Source: Panacagrimonas sp052387695 | GTDB lineage: Bacteria; Pseudomonadota; Gammaproteobacteria; Nevskiales; Nevskiaceae | Direction: 5' to 3' | DNA length: 15,143 nt | NCBI GenBank assembly: GCA_052387695.1 | Contig: JBQTIX010000104.1 | Span: forward strand, 1-15,143 | Shown: positions 1 through 6,660 of the stretch, in pieces | Layout: every line of letters starts with the position of its first letter | Position numbering within the stretch: position 1 is the stretch's first letter | Program-made: the position numbers and the translations under genes | The notes under the pieces: generated by a model | Told to the model about the DNA's origin: nothing | Seen by the model: only the letters and a program-made list of their open reading frames with translations | Database searches by the model: none

Positions 1-155
1 GTGTGGTGCTCTTATCTTTCGGTTGTCCTCGGGCGGGCGGGGGCCCGGCCCGGCCCGTTCGGTTCGGGCCCCCGCTCGGCCCGGCCCCCCCCCCGCGGCC
101 GTGTTATCGAACCTGTGCAGACCCTCCGTAACGCAGGGCAATAGCGGCTACACCA
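1..155. repeat. GC-rich low-complexity stretch downstream of the lipoprotein gene
   Basis: No gene is seen here. Positions 31-100 consist almost only of G and C, with repeated GGCCC units and a run of ten C at 85-94. A 9-bp inverted repeat pairs 39-47 with 65-73 around a 17-nt loop. It lies beyond the stop codon of the minus-strand lipoprotein gene, so it could help end that transcript, but no T-tract follows the stem on that strand. Several G-runs on both strands could form quadruplexes. An extreme tract so close to the window edge may also mark a sequencing or assembly weakness. Confidence 0.6.
108..123 (-). repeat. 16-nt copy of the repeat core found at 14597-14612 (inverted)
   Basis: The 16 bases at 108-123 are the exact reverse complement of 14597-14612 in the inverted-repeat element near the other end of the window. 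After one mismatch, three further bases agree. A 16-base match is very unlikely by chance in 15 kb. Both copies are outside genes, so this looks like a fragment of a dispersed extragenic repeat family. Confidence 0.55.
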
Positions 156-1034
156 TCACAGCCCAAGCACGACGCCCTGTTCATCCTCGCCGGCGGTGAG
201 CCGGACATTCTCGCCGTCGCCGAAGTCGATCTCGTCCTCGGTACTGCGATCCTCGGTGCCATTGTCCTCGTCGGCTTCGCAGGTCGCGGCGAGGGTGTAG
301 TCGCCGGGCCGGAGGAAGCTCAGGGTGAAGCTGCCGTCGTCGACGTCCACCGGTGAGCTCGCGATCGGCTGGTCGCCGCTGGCGTCGCGTTCCTTGGGCT
401 CCACATCATCGCCCTCAAACGCGTAGACCGCGACGCCTTCGCTGCATTCTGCACCGGTCGGAATCGGGGTGACCGTGCCGGACACCGAGGCCTCGTCGCC
501 GGATTCCATTGCGCGGATCACCGGATCGAGTTCGTATCTGTCGTCACCCTCGTCGAATTGAAGCGACAGCGGCACGTCAATGGCGACGATCAGCGAAACC
601 GTCTCGTCGTCGTCCTGTTCGAACATGAAATCGACGTCCGCAAAAACGTCGTCGTCGGGATCGTCGCCACTGGCTCGCCTGATCTCGAATGTGCCCTCGG
701 ACCCGGTGCGCTTATCGACCACCGAGCCCTCGGTCTCGTCGAAGCGCAGGCGCACGCCTTCGTATTCGTCATCTGCGATCTCCGCATCCGATACCAGGTC
801 GGTAGGCTGCGCCTGCATCCCCGAAACAACCTCAAGCGGCAGCGTGAGGTTGCGCGTGATGGTGCGCGGAGTCCCATTTCCGAGCGGAGCGACCTGCAAG
901 CCGTCGAGGTTCAGCGTGACGTCGCGTAAGTCGTCATAGCCCTGCGCGACCACATCGACGTTGAACGAAGACTCGCAACCCGCCACGGCAAGGGCCGTGG
1001 CGAGCAGTACAGCGAACCGGTGGCTGGCGTGCAT
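156..1034 (-). CDS. Acidic DUF4382-like lipoprotein
   Basis: This is a 292-residue predicted lipoprotein. The chosen ATG gives a typical signal peptide ending in LAVAGC, with Cys20 as the lipidated residue; the open frame runs further upstream into hisD, but that extension lacks a signal peptide. A GAGGG ribosome-site-like motif lies just upstream. Residues 25-175 resemble DUF4382-type beta-rich domains of bacterial surface lipoproteins (inferred from the pattern). Residues 182-250, with GSFTLSFLRPGDYTLAATC, resemble a carboxypeptidase-regulatory-like beta-sandwich. The mature protein is strongly acidic, with Asp/Glu clusters at 123-129, 140-144 and 254-270, which could bind cations. The start lies 40 nt after the hisD stop on the same strand, so read-through from hisGD is possible. 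The function is unknown. Confidence 0.8.
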   Translation of the reverse strand: MHASHRFAVLLATALAVAGCESSFNVDVVAQGYDDLRDVTLNLDGLQVAPLGNGTPRTITRNLTLPLEVVSGMQAQPTDLVSDAEIADDEYEGVRLRFDETEGSVVDKRTGSEGTFEIRRASGDDPDDDVFADVDFMFEQDDDETVSLIVAIDVPLSLQFDEGDDRYELDPVIRAMESGDEASVSGTVTPIPTGAECSEGVAVYAFEGDDVEPKERDASGDQPIASSPVDVDDGSFTLSFLRPGDYTLAATCEADEDNGTEDRSTEDEIDFGDGENVRLTAGEDEQGVVLGL

Positions 1035-1074
1035 GAGGAACCCTCGCGAAAGCACAGTGAAAGAAATCGCTCGA

Positions 1075-2367
1075 TCAACCGCGATCGCGGGCTGATGCCG
1101 CGTGGGCGTGCAGGCCCTCGGCGTCCGCGATGCGTCCCGCAATCTTGGCCAAGCGGCGCGCGCCGTCAACACTGCACTCGATCAGGCTGCTGCGCTTCTG
1201 GAATTCGTAGACGCCGAGCGGGTTGGAGAACCGCGCGGCGCGCGAGGTGGGCAGCACGTGGTTGGGGCCGGCGCAGTAATCGCCGAAGGCTTCCGGCGTG
1301 TGGCGGCCGAGGAACACGGCGCCGGCGTGGCGCACGCGCTCCAGCAGCTTGCGCGGTTCCGCCACCGATAGCTCCAGGTGCTCCGGCGCGATGCGATTGG
1401 CCACGTCCACCGCCTGATCGAGACTGCGGACGAGGATGAAGGCGCCGCGATTCCCGATCGAGGCACGCACGATATCGGCTCGCGGCAGGTCGGCAATGCG
1501 TTCGGCCATGGCGGCGGCCACGCGATCGAGGAAGCCTGCATCGTCCGAGATCAGGATGGACTGCGCGTCTTCGTCGTGCTCGGCCTGGCCGAACAGGTCC
1601 ATCGCGATCCAGCGCGGATTGCTCGCAGAATCCGAGATCACCACGATCTCCGAGGGGCCGGCGATGGAGTCGATGCCCACCTGTCCGAACACCAGGCGCT
1701 TGGCGGCCGCCACGTAGGCGTTGCCCGGCCCGACGATCTTGTCGACCGGCGGCACGGTCTGCGTGCCGTAGGCCAGCGCGGCGATGGCCTGCGCGCCGCC
1801 GATTCGGAACACGCGATCGACGCCCGCCAGGTGCGCCGCGCCCAGCACGGCCGCATGGGTTTCGCCGCGGGGCGTGGGCACCACCATCACGATCTCGGCG
1901 ACACCTGCGACCTTGGCCGGCGCCGCGTTCATCAGCACCGACGAGGGGTAGGCGGCCTTGCCGCCCGGCACGTAGATGCCGACACGATCCAGCGGTGTCA
2001 CCCGCTGACCCAGGGTGTTGCCCAGACCGTCGTCGAACTCCCAGGCACCGAGCTTCTGGCGCTCGGCGTAGGCCAGGATGCGCGCGTGAGCCTGTTGCAA
2101 CGCGGCTTGCAGATCGGCGGGCAGGCTGGTCCATGCCTGACGAAGTTCATCGTGACCGAGTTCGAGCTGGGTCGCCGACGTCCATTGCGAGTGGTCGAAG
2201 CGATTGGTCAATTCCAGCAGGGCGGCGTCGCCCCCCGCGCGTATTTCGGACACGATGCCGCTGACGGTCTGTGCGAGACCGGGGTCCTGCTCGGGCGAGC
2301 GGTCGAGCAGCCGTCCGAGTCGCGCGTCGAAATCGGCCGCGGCACTGTCGAGTCGGCGGATCTGCAT
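1075..2367 (-). CDS. hisD: Histidinol dehydrogenase
   Basis: HisD catalyses the last two steps of histidine synthesis, oxidising L-histidinol to L-histidine with two NAD+ in a zinc-dependent cytoplasmic dimer. The 430-residue length is normal for the family. Expected residues are present: zinc ligands Gln261 and His264 (GQAEHDEDAQ), catalytic Glu329-His330 (APEHLEL), Asp363 (GDYCAGPNH) and the C-terminal zinc ligand His422 (EGLHAH). The GPGNAYV and GPSEIVV motifs are intact at 213-219 and 237-243. The ATG lies one base after the hisG TGA (TGA-C-ATG), so translation is probably coupled to hisG. No hisC or hisB follows; the next gene is a lipoprotein. The assignment is secure. Confidence 0.97.
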   Translation of the reverse strand: MQIRRLDSAAADFDARLGRLLDRSPEQDPGLAQTVSGIVSEIRAGGDAALLELTNRFDHSQWTSATQLELGHDELRQAWTSLPADLQAALQQAHARILAYAERQKLGAWEFDDGLGNTLGQRVTPLDRVGIYVPGGKAAYPSSVLMNAAPAKVAGVAEIVMVVPTPRGETHAAVLGAAHLAGVDRVFRIGGAQAIAALAYGTQTVPPVDKIVGPGNAYVAAAKRLVFGQVGIDSIAGPSEIVVISDSASNPRWIAMDLFGQAEHDEDAQSILISDDAGFLDRVAAAMAERIADLPRADIVRASIGNRGAFILVRSLDQAVDVANRIAPEHLELSVAEPRKLLERVRHAGAVFLGRHTPEAFGDYCAGPNHVLPTSRAARFSNPLGVYEFQKRSSLIECSVDGARRLAKIAGRIADAEGLHAHAASARDRG

Positions 2368-2368
2368 G

Positions 2369-3016
2369 TCAGGCCCTCAGGCTCCTGAACCGCGCCAGCA
2401 GTTCGCGCAGCGCGGCGTGCTTCATCTTCATCGCCGCCTTGTTCACGACCAGACGCGCGCTGACCTGCGCGATGATCTCGGTCTCCACCAAGCCGTTGGC
2501 CTTGAGCGTGTTGCCGGTCGCGACCAGGTCCACGATCAGGTCCGCCAGACCCACCAGCGGTGCCAGTTCCATGGAGCCGTACAGCTTGATGATCTCGACC
2601 TGTTCGCCGAGCGCAGCAAAGTGCCGGCGCGTGATTTCCGGGTACTTGGTCGCCACCCGGATGCGCCCCGCGTTTGCGACCGTGCCGCGACCCCCGTTCG
2701 CAAAACGCGAATCCCGGGTCGCCGCAATCGACAGCCGGCAGCGCGCAAAGCCCAGGTCCAGCGGCTCGTACAGGTTCTCGCTGCCGTGCTCCATCAGCAC
2801 GTCCTTGCCGACGATGCCCAGGTCCGCCGCGCCATGCTCGACGTAGGTCGGCACGTCGGCCGGGCGGATGATCACCAGTTGCACGTTGGGATCGCGCGAG
2901 GGCACGCGCAACAGGCGATCGATGTCTCCGGCCGGTGCCAGACCCAGGCGTTCGAGCAGGGGCAGGCTGTCTTCGAGAATGCGGCCCTTGGACAGGGCGA
3001 GCGTGAGGGAACTCAT
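2369..3016 (-). CDS. hisG: ATP phosphoribosyltransferase, short form (HisG-S)
   Basis: HisG joins ATP and PRPP to make phosphoribosyl-ATP, the committed and feedback-controlled step of histidine synthesis. At 215 residues this is the short form, which lacks the C-terminal ACT-like regulatory domain; known short forms need HisZ, a HisRS-like partner, for activity and histidine inhibition. No hisZ lies in the window. The N-terminus (SLTLALSKGRI) and the PRPP-loop region around residues 150-171 (ELAPLVG then DLVATGNTL) fit the family. ATG at 3016 is preferred over an in-frame TTG at 3025; neither has a good Shine-Dalgarno sequence, the leader being C-rich. A weak -10-like TAGAAT lies in the 117-bp gap to degQ. 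The gene is coupled to hisD downstream. Confidence 0.95.
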   Translation of the reverse strand: MSSLTLALSKGRILEDSLPLLERLGLAPAGDIDRLLRVPSRDPNVQLVIIRPADVPTYVEHGAADLGIVGKDVLMEHGSENLYEPLDLGFARCRLSIAATRDSRFANGGRGTVANAGRIRVATKYPEITRRHFAALGEQVEIIKLYGSMELAPLVGLADLIVDLVATGNTLKANGLVETEIIAQVSARLVVNKAAMKMKHAALRELLARFRSLRA

Positions 3017-3116
3017 GGAGTGCAACGAGGGGGAAGGGACGCAATTCTAAGCGGTCACCCGCCTCGCAACCGTCGCCGGCCCCCGGCGCTGCCGAGGGCC
3101 GACCTTTTCCGCGCCC

Positions 3117-3132
3117 CGCCCGGGCCCGGGCG
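3117..3132. repeat. Perfect 16-bp GC palindrome between degQ and hisG
   Basis: CGCCCGGGCCCGGGCG is fully self-complementary and begins one base after the degQ stop codon in the direction of transcription. It could fold into a short stable hairpin that slows polymerase or protects the 3' end. No T-tract follows on the minus strand, so it does not qualify as a standard intrinsic terminator. Confidence 0.4.
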
Positions 3133-3133
3133 T

Positions 3134-4546
3134 CTAGCGGACGATGATGAACAGTGCGCCGTTACCGCGCTGGACGTGCAGCAACAGTTCGCCTTCCTTG
3201 ATGCCGGCGAGCTTGCGGAAGTCGGTCATGTTCTCGGTGCGTTGGCGGTTGACCGCGATCACGATGTCTTCCGGCCGCAGGCCGGCGCGCGCCGCGGGCG
3301 AACGCGGGTCCACTTTCTGCACCAGGATGCCGCGCGTCTCCGCGGTCTTGGCCGAGGCCTCTTCCATCGGCGCGAACACGGCGCCGGCGAGCGCCGGATG
3401 CAGGTCGTCTGCGGTGGCAGCCTGTTCGGTGTCCTTGCCGATGACGACCGTGACGTTGCGGGGCTTGCCGTCGCGCACGACCTTGAGTTCCACCTTGTCG
3501 CCGACTCTCATCAGACCGACGACGTTGCGCAACTGGGCGAAACCTTCCACGGCCTTGCCGTTGGCTTCGAGAATGATGTCTTCGGCCTTGAGACCCGCCT
3601 TGTCGGCGGGTGATCCCGGCACCACCTGCGACACCAGCGCGCCGCGCGTATTGGGCAGGCCGAAGGCCTTGGCCAGGTCGGGGGTCACACCCTGGCCCAT
3701 GACGCCGATGCGGCCACGTTGCACCGAGCCGTGCTCGATGAGCTGCGCCATCACGCTGCGCGCCTGGTTCATCGGGATGGCGAAGCCAATGCCGATGTTG
3801 CCGCCCGAACGCGACAGGATGTTGGACGGGATGCCGACCAGTTCCCCGTTGAGGTTGATCAGCGCACCGCCGGAGTTGCCGGGATTGATCGAGGCATCGG
3901 TCTGGATGAAATCCTCGTAACCATTCTCGGTGATGCCGGTCTGTCGACCGACTGCGCTGATGATCCCGGAGGTCACGGTCTGGCGCAGGCCGAACGGGGA
4001 GCCGATGGCGACCACGAAGTCACCGACCTGGGCCTTGTCGGAGTCGGCCAGGGGAATGGCGGTGAGCTTGTCCGCCTTGATCTGGACCACCGCGACATCG
4101 GTGTCCGGGTCCCGGCCGATCAGCTTGGCGTCGAACTCGCGGTCGTCCGACAGCCGCACCTTGATCGTCTCTGCCTGCTCGACGACATGGTTGTTGGTGA
4201 TGACATAGCCCTTCTCCGCATCGACGATCACACCGGAACCGGTGGACTGTGCTTCGCGCTCCTGCGGCTCCTGCTGTTGCTCCGGCCCGTCGAAGAACCG
4301 CCGGAAGAAGGGATCCTGCATCAGCGGATTCTGGATCTCCTGCTTGGAGGTCACGGCGATGTTGACCACCGCCGGCAGGACCGGCTTGAGCATCGGAGCG
4401 AGCGAGGGGATCCCTTGCTGCCGGACCATGGGAATCGTGGCATCGGCGCTGACCGGTTCAGGCGCAGTGCCCATCAGGGCAAATCCGAACAGGCCGCCGG
4501 CCACTGCGAGCGGGGCCAGCACTTTGACAGCTAGGGAGCGGGACAT
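3134..4546 (-). CDS. degQ: DegQ/MucD-type periplasmic serine endoprotease (HtrA family)
   Basis: This HtrA-family protease degrades or refolds damaged proteins in the periplasm. The 470-residue product has an N-terminal hydrophobic export segment (about residues 5-27), a trypsin-like domain (about 45-270) and two PDZ domains (about 275-370 and 390-468). The catalytic triad is His120 (ITNNHVV), Asp150 (DTDVAVV) and Ser225 (GNSGGAL). Two PDZ domains separate it from DegS/AlgW, which has one. The linker at 85-100 is rich in Glu and Gln. The start was chosen for its good ribosome site (AGAGGA, 6 nt before ATG) and signal segment; the open frame extends upstream without either. A hairpin and a possible sigma-E-like promoter precede it. 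MucD or DegP are equally acceptable names. Confidence 0.93.
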   Translation of the reverse strand: MSRSLAVKVLAPLAVAGGLFGFALMGTAPEPVSADATIPMVRQQGIPSLAPMLKPVLPAVVNIAVTSKQEIQNPLMQDPFFRRFFDGPEQQQEPQEREAQSTGSGVIVDAEKGYVITNNHVVEQAETIKVRLSDDREFDAKLIGRDPDTDVAVVQIKADKLTAIPLADSDKAQVGDFVVAIGSPFGLRQTVTSGIISAVGRQTGITENGYEDFIQTDASINPGNSGGALINLNGELVGIPSNILSRSGGNIGIGFAIPMNQARSVMAQLIEHGSVQRGRIGVMGQGVTPDLAKAFGLPNTRGALVSQVVPGSPADKAGLKAEDIILEANGKAVEGFAQLRNVVGLMRVGDKVELKVVRDGKPRNVTVVIGKDTEQAATADDLHPALAGAVFAPMEEASAKTAETRGILVQKVDPRSPAARAGLRPEDIVIAVNRQRTENMTDFRKLAGIKEGELLLHVQRGNGALFIIVR

Positions 4547-4574
4547 CGAAAGTCCTCTTGCATTGAAGTAGGCT

Positions 4575-4611
4575 GCCAGACGCAGCGGAGGCGTAGACCA
4601 CCGCATCTGGC
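4575..4611 (-). promoter_or_regulatory. Strong 14-bp hairpin between ybhB and degQ
   Basis: Arms 4598-4611 and 4575-4588 pair over all 14 positions if the minus strand is transcribed, with three G-U wobbles, around a 9-nt loop (4589-4597). On the plus strand the same three positions are mismatches, so the fold favours minus-strand RNA. It lies about 30 nt after the ybhB stop and 28 nt before the degQ ATG. It may be the 3' end of the ybhB message or a leader structure of degQ. No T-tract follows. Confidence 0.5.
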
Positions 4612-4619
4612 GGGAGTTT
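4593..4619 (-). promoter_or_regulatory. Possible sigma-E-like promoter of degQ
   Basis: On the minus strand AAACTC (4614-4619) and TCTAC (4593-4597) are separated by 16 nt, close to the extracytoplasmic-stress consensus GAACTT-16-TCTGA, and lie about 47 nt before the degQ start. The match is partial (AACT and TCT agree) and overlaps the hairpin. It is plausible because degP/mucD-type genes are often under sigma-E/AlgU control, but not more than that. Confidence 0.25.
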
Positions 4620-4640
4620 CGCATCAACCTGATTTCAGAG

Positions 4641-5273
4641 TCAGAGCAGGCGGATGCGGGGATTGAGACTGTAGCGGCCGGTGATGGCGGCGGAGGCCAG
4701 CACGTGACCATGGATTGCCGCCTGCACCTGCTGAGCGGTGAACGCGCCTTCGACGGGGCAGCGATCGAGATCGGTGGCGAAAACCTCGAAGCGGTAATGA
4801 TGCGGAACGCTGTCGTTCCAGGGCGGGCAGGGGCCGTCGTAGCCAAAGTAGTTGCCGCCCATCGCGGCATCGCCACCGAACCAGCCGGTGTAGTCGTTGA
4901 CGCCCTGGCGCGAACCCTCCGGCCCCGCCGGCTCCTGTTTGCCCTTGGCCGTGACGCCGCGCGAACAGGCACCTTCCTCGATCTGTGTCATCTGCGCCGG
5001 CACGTCCACCATCGCCCAGTGGCAAAACAGGGTGCGCGGCAGCTTGAGCGGCACCTCGCGGCCTTCCTGGTTCACGTCGTCGGGTATTGTCGGTACATCC
5101 GGGTCCAGACACAGGATCACGAAGCTGCGGGTGCCGGCGGGCGCGCCGCTCCAGCTCAGTTCCGGATTGAGATTGTCGGACAGGCGCACATGCCCCTTCG
5201 GCGCCTTGACCGCGAACGCGCAGCGGCCGGGGAGGACCCCGCCCGGGTCGAACGTCTTGCTGGTGAGCTTCAT
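4641..5273 (-). CDS. YbhB/YbcL-family (PEBP, Raf-kinase-inhibitor-like) protein
   Basis: The 210-residue protein belongs to the phosphatidylethanolamine-binding-protein fold. Ligand-pocket signatures are visible: DPDVPT (57-62), CHWAMVDVP (84-92) and GYDGPCPPW (144-152) followed by HHYRFEVFATD. It exceeds E. coli YbhB (about 158 residues) mainly through an insertion between the DPD and HW motifs (63-83) and another around 100-130. No signal peptide is seen, so it should be cytoplasmic. The biochemical role of bacterial members is not established. ATG at 5273 (MKLTS) was chosen because family members start this way and GGGGAA precedes it; an in-frame ATG at 5309 is less likely. About 200 bp without a clear feature separate it from sohB, apart from a small CAAGA-T-TCTTG dyad at 5291-5301. 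Confidence 0.85.
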   Translation of the reverse strand: MKLTSKTFDPGGVLPGRCAFAVKAPKGHVRLSDNLNPELSWSGAPAGTRSFVILCLDPDVPTIPDDVNQEGREVPLKLPRTLFCHWAMVDVPAQMTQIEEGACSRGVTAKGKQEPAGPEGSRQGVNDYTGWFGGDAAMGGNYFGYDGPCPPWNDSVPHHYRFEVFATDLDRCPVEGAFTAQQVQAAIHGHVLASAAITGRYSLNPRIRLL

Positions 5274-5472
5274 GTTTCCCCGGTTCCGTTCAAGATTCTT
5301 GCCCCTCATGACGAAGATTTGGGTGCGCCCATCGCCGCAGCCAGCGTCCCCCGCGAGCTGCCGGATCGCCGGTGCGCGGCGCGCATCCAGCTAGGGTAAC
5401 AATCTCGCCGGGCCGCCGTCAGCCCGTTCGGTGTTCGGTCTCATGAAACCGCAACGATGGCGCGTCACGGAC

Positions 5473-6492
5473 TCAAGGCGCGAACGCCTTGCGCGTGAAC
5501 GCCGCGGTCATCCGCGCGAGGCCCAACCCGAGCCGCTCCGACAGCGTTTTCTTGTGCTGGTACTTCATCTCGAACACGTCGGCATCTTTGACCCGCTTGA
5601 GCAGGTAGTCGTCGCTGGTACACAGCTCATCGACCAGTCCGAGCGCGATGGCGCGCGAACCGAACCAATGCTCGCCGGTCGCGGCACGTTCCAGATCCAC
5701 CCGCGGGCGATGCTCGGCGACGAAGGACTTGAACAGCGCATGGGTGTCTTCCAGTTCTTCGCGGAATTTCTCGCGCCCGGCCTCCGTGTTCTCGCCGAAC
5801 AGGGTCAGCGTGCGCTTGAACTCACCAGCCGTGTGCAGCTCGACGTCGATGTCGTGCTTCTTCAGCACGCGGTTGAAATTGGGCAACTGGGCGACGACGC
5901 CGATGGAACCGACCACCGCGAATGGTGCCGCCAGGATGCGATCGGCGACGCAGGCCATCAGATAGCCACCGCTGGCCGCGATCTTGTCCACCGCCACCGT
6001 CAGCCTGGTGCCATGAGTCCGCACCCGGACCAGTTGCGAGGCGGCCAGGCCGTAGGCGTGTACCAGCCCGCCACCGCTTTCCAGCCGGACCAGGACCTCG
6101 TCGTCCGAATCGGCCACCTGCAACAGTGCGCTGATCTCCTCGCGCAGGGAGGCCACCGCATGCGCCTGGAGATCGCCCTCGAACTGGAGCACGAACAATC
6201 GTGGACGCTTCGGCGCACCGTGAGAGGCTGCCTTGAGACGGGCCTTGTCTTCGGCCTTGCGGGCCTTGGCCAGACGTTTGCGCTCCGGTGGTGGCAGCAA
6301 TTCGTGGTTGAGATGGTCGGCGATGTCGCGCAGCCGCTGTCCGAGGTTGTGGACGTCCAGTCGCTCGCCCCCCGCCATTTCGCGCGCCTGCCGCACCAGG
6401 CCGAACAGATTGCCGGCAACGACCACGATCGCCACGACCCAGGTCAGGGTCTTGGCCAGAAACAGGCCGTACTCGGCCAGGAACTCGGTCAC
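5473..6492 (-). CDS. sohB: Inner-membrane S49 protease SohB
   Basis: SohB is an SppA-related serine protease of the inner membrane with its active site facing the periplasm; it was first known in E. coli as a multicopy suppressor of htrA (degP) loss. The N-terminus (TEFLAEYGLFLAK) closely matches E. coli SohB and leads into a membrane segment at about 10-33. A basic, charged linker (66-97) follows, then the protease domain from about 98. The Ser-Lys dyad is Ser174 (IAASGGYLMACVAD) and Lys226 (TAGEFKRTLTLFGENTE). Its length of 339 residues fits the family (349 in E. coli). The start is GTG at 6492, with CGGAG upstream; no ATG in frame gives a sensible N-terminus. It is divergent from the OmpA-like gene. 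Confidence 0.93.
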   Translation of the reverse strand: MTEFLAEYGLFLAKTLTWVVAIVVVAGNLFGLVRQAREMAGGERLDVHNLGQRLRDIADHLNHELLPPPERKRLAKARKAEDKARLKAASHGAPKRPRLFVLQFEGDLQAHAVASLREEISALLQVADSDDEVLVRLESGGGLVHAYGLAASQLVRVRTHGTRLTVAVDKIAASGGYLMACVADRILAAPFAVVGSIGVVAQLPNFNRVLKKHDIDVELHTAGEFKRTLTLFGENTEAGREKFREELEDTHALFKSFVAEHRPRVDLERAATGEHWFGSRAIALGLVDELCTSDDYLLKRVKDADVFEMKYQHKKTLSERLGLGLARMTAAFTRKAFAP

Positions 6493-6574
6493 GTGCTGGA
6501 ACTCCGGAACATCGCGTGGATGGCTGCCCCGAACCTGCGGGCCAGCCGTGGAACACCGTGGGAAGTGGGCGCAA

Positions 6575-6605
6575 TTGCCGCGCTGCACAAAACCATGTCT
6601 ATAAT
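6575..6605 (+). promoter_or_regulatory. Probable sigma-70-type promoter of the OmpA-like gene
   Basis: A perfect TATAAT lies at 6600-6605 in otherwise GC-rich DNA, with TTGCCG at 6575-6580 as the likely -35. The spacing of 19 nt is longer than ideal. Transcription would start near 6612, leaving a leader of about 50 nt. The AT-rich box read on the other strand (ATTATA) may also serve the divergent sohB gene. Confidence 0.55.
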
Positions 6606-6660
6606 AACCTTGCCGTTTTTCCTCCGTTTCAAAACCAGAGCCGCGCCGGGAGTCGTAACA

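Noticed and set aside
1378..2388. 336-codon plus-strand open frame over hisD
   Set aside because: It is antisense to a complete, well-conserved hisD, and its product is His/Gly/Arg-rich without recognisable domains.
5431..6660. Long open plus-strand frame continuous with the OmpA-like gene, antisense to sohB
   Set aside because: The OmpA-like protein has a clear signal peptide and ribosome site at 6661. The upstream frame is open only because the GC-rich sohB gene leaves few stops on the other strand.
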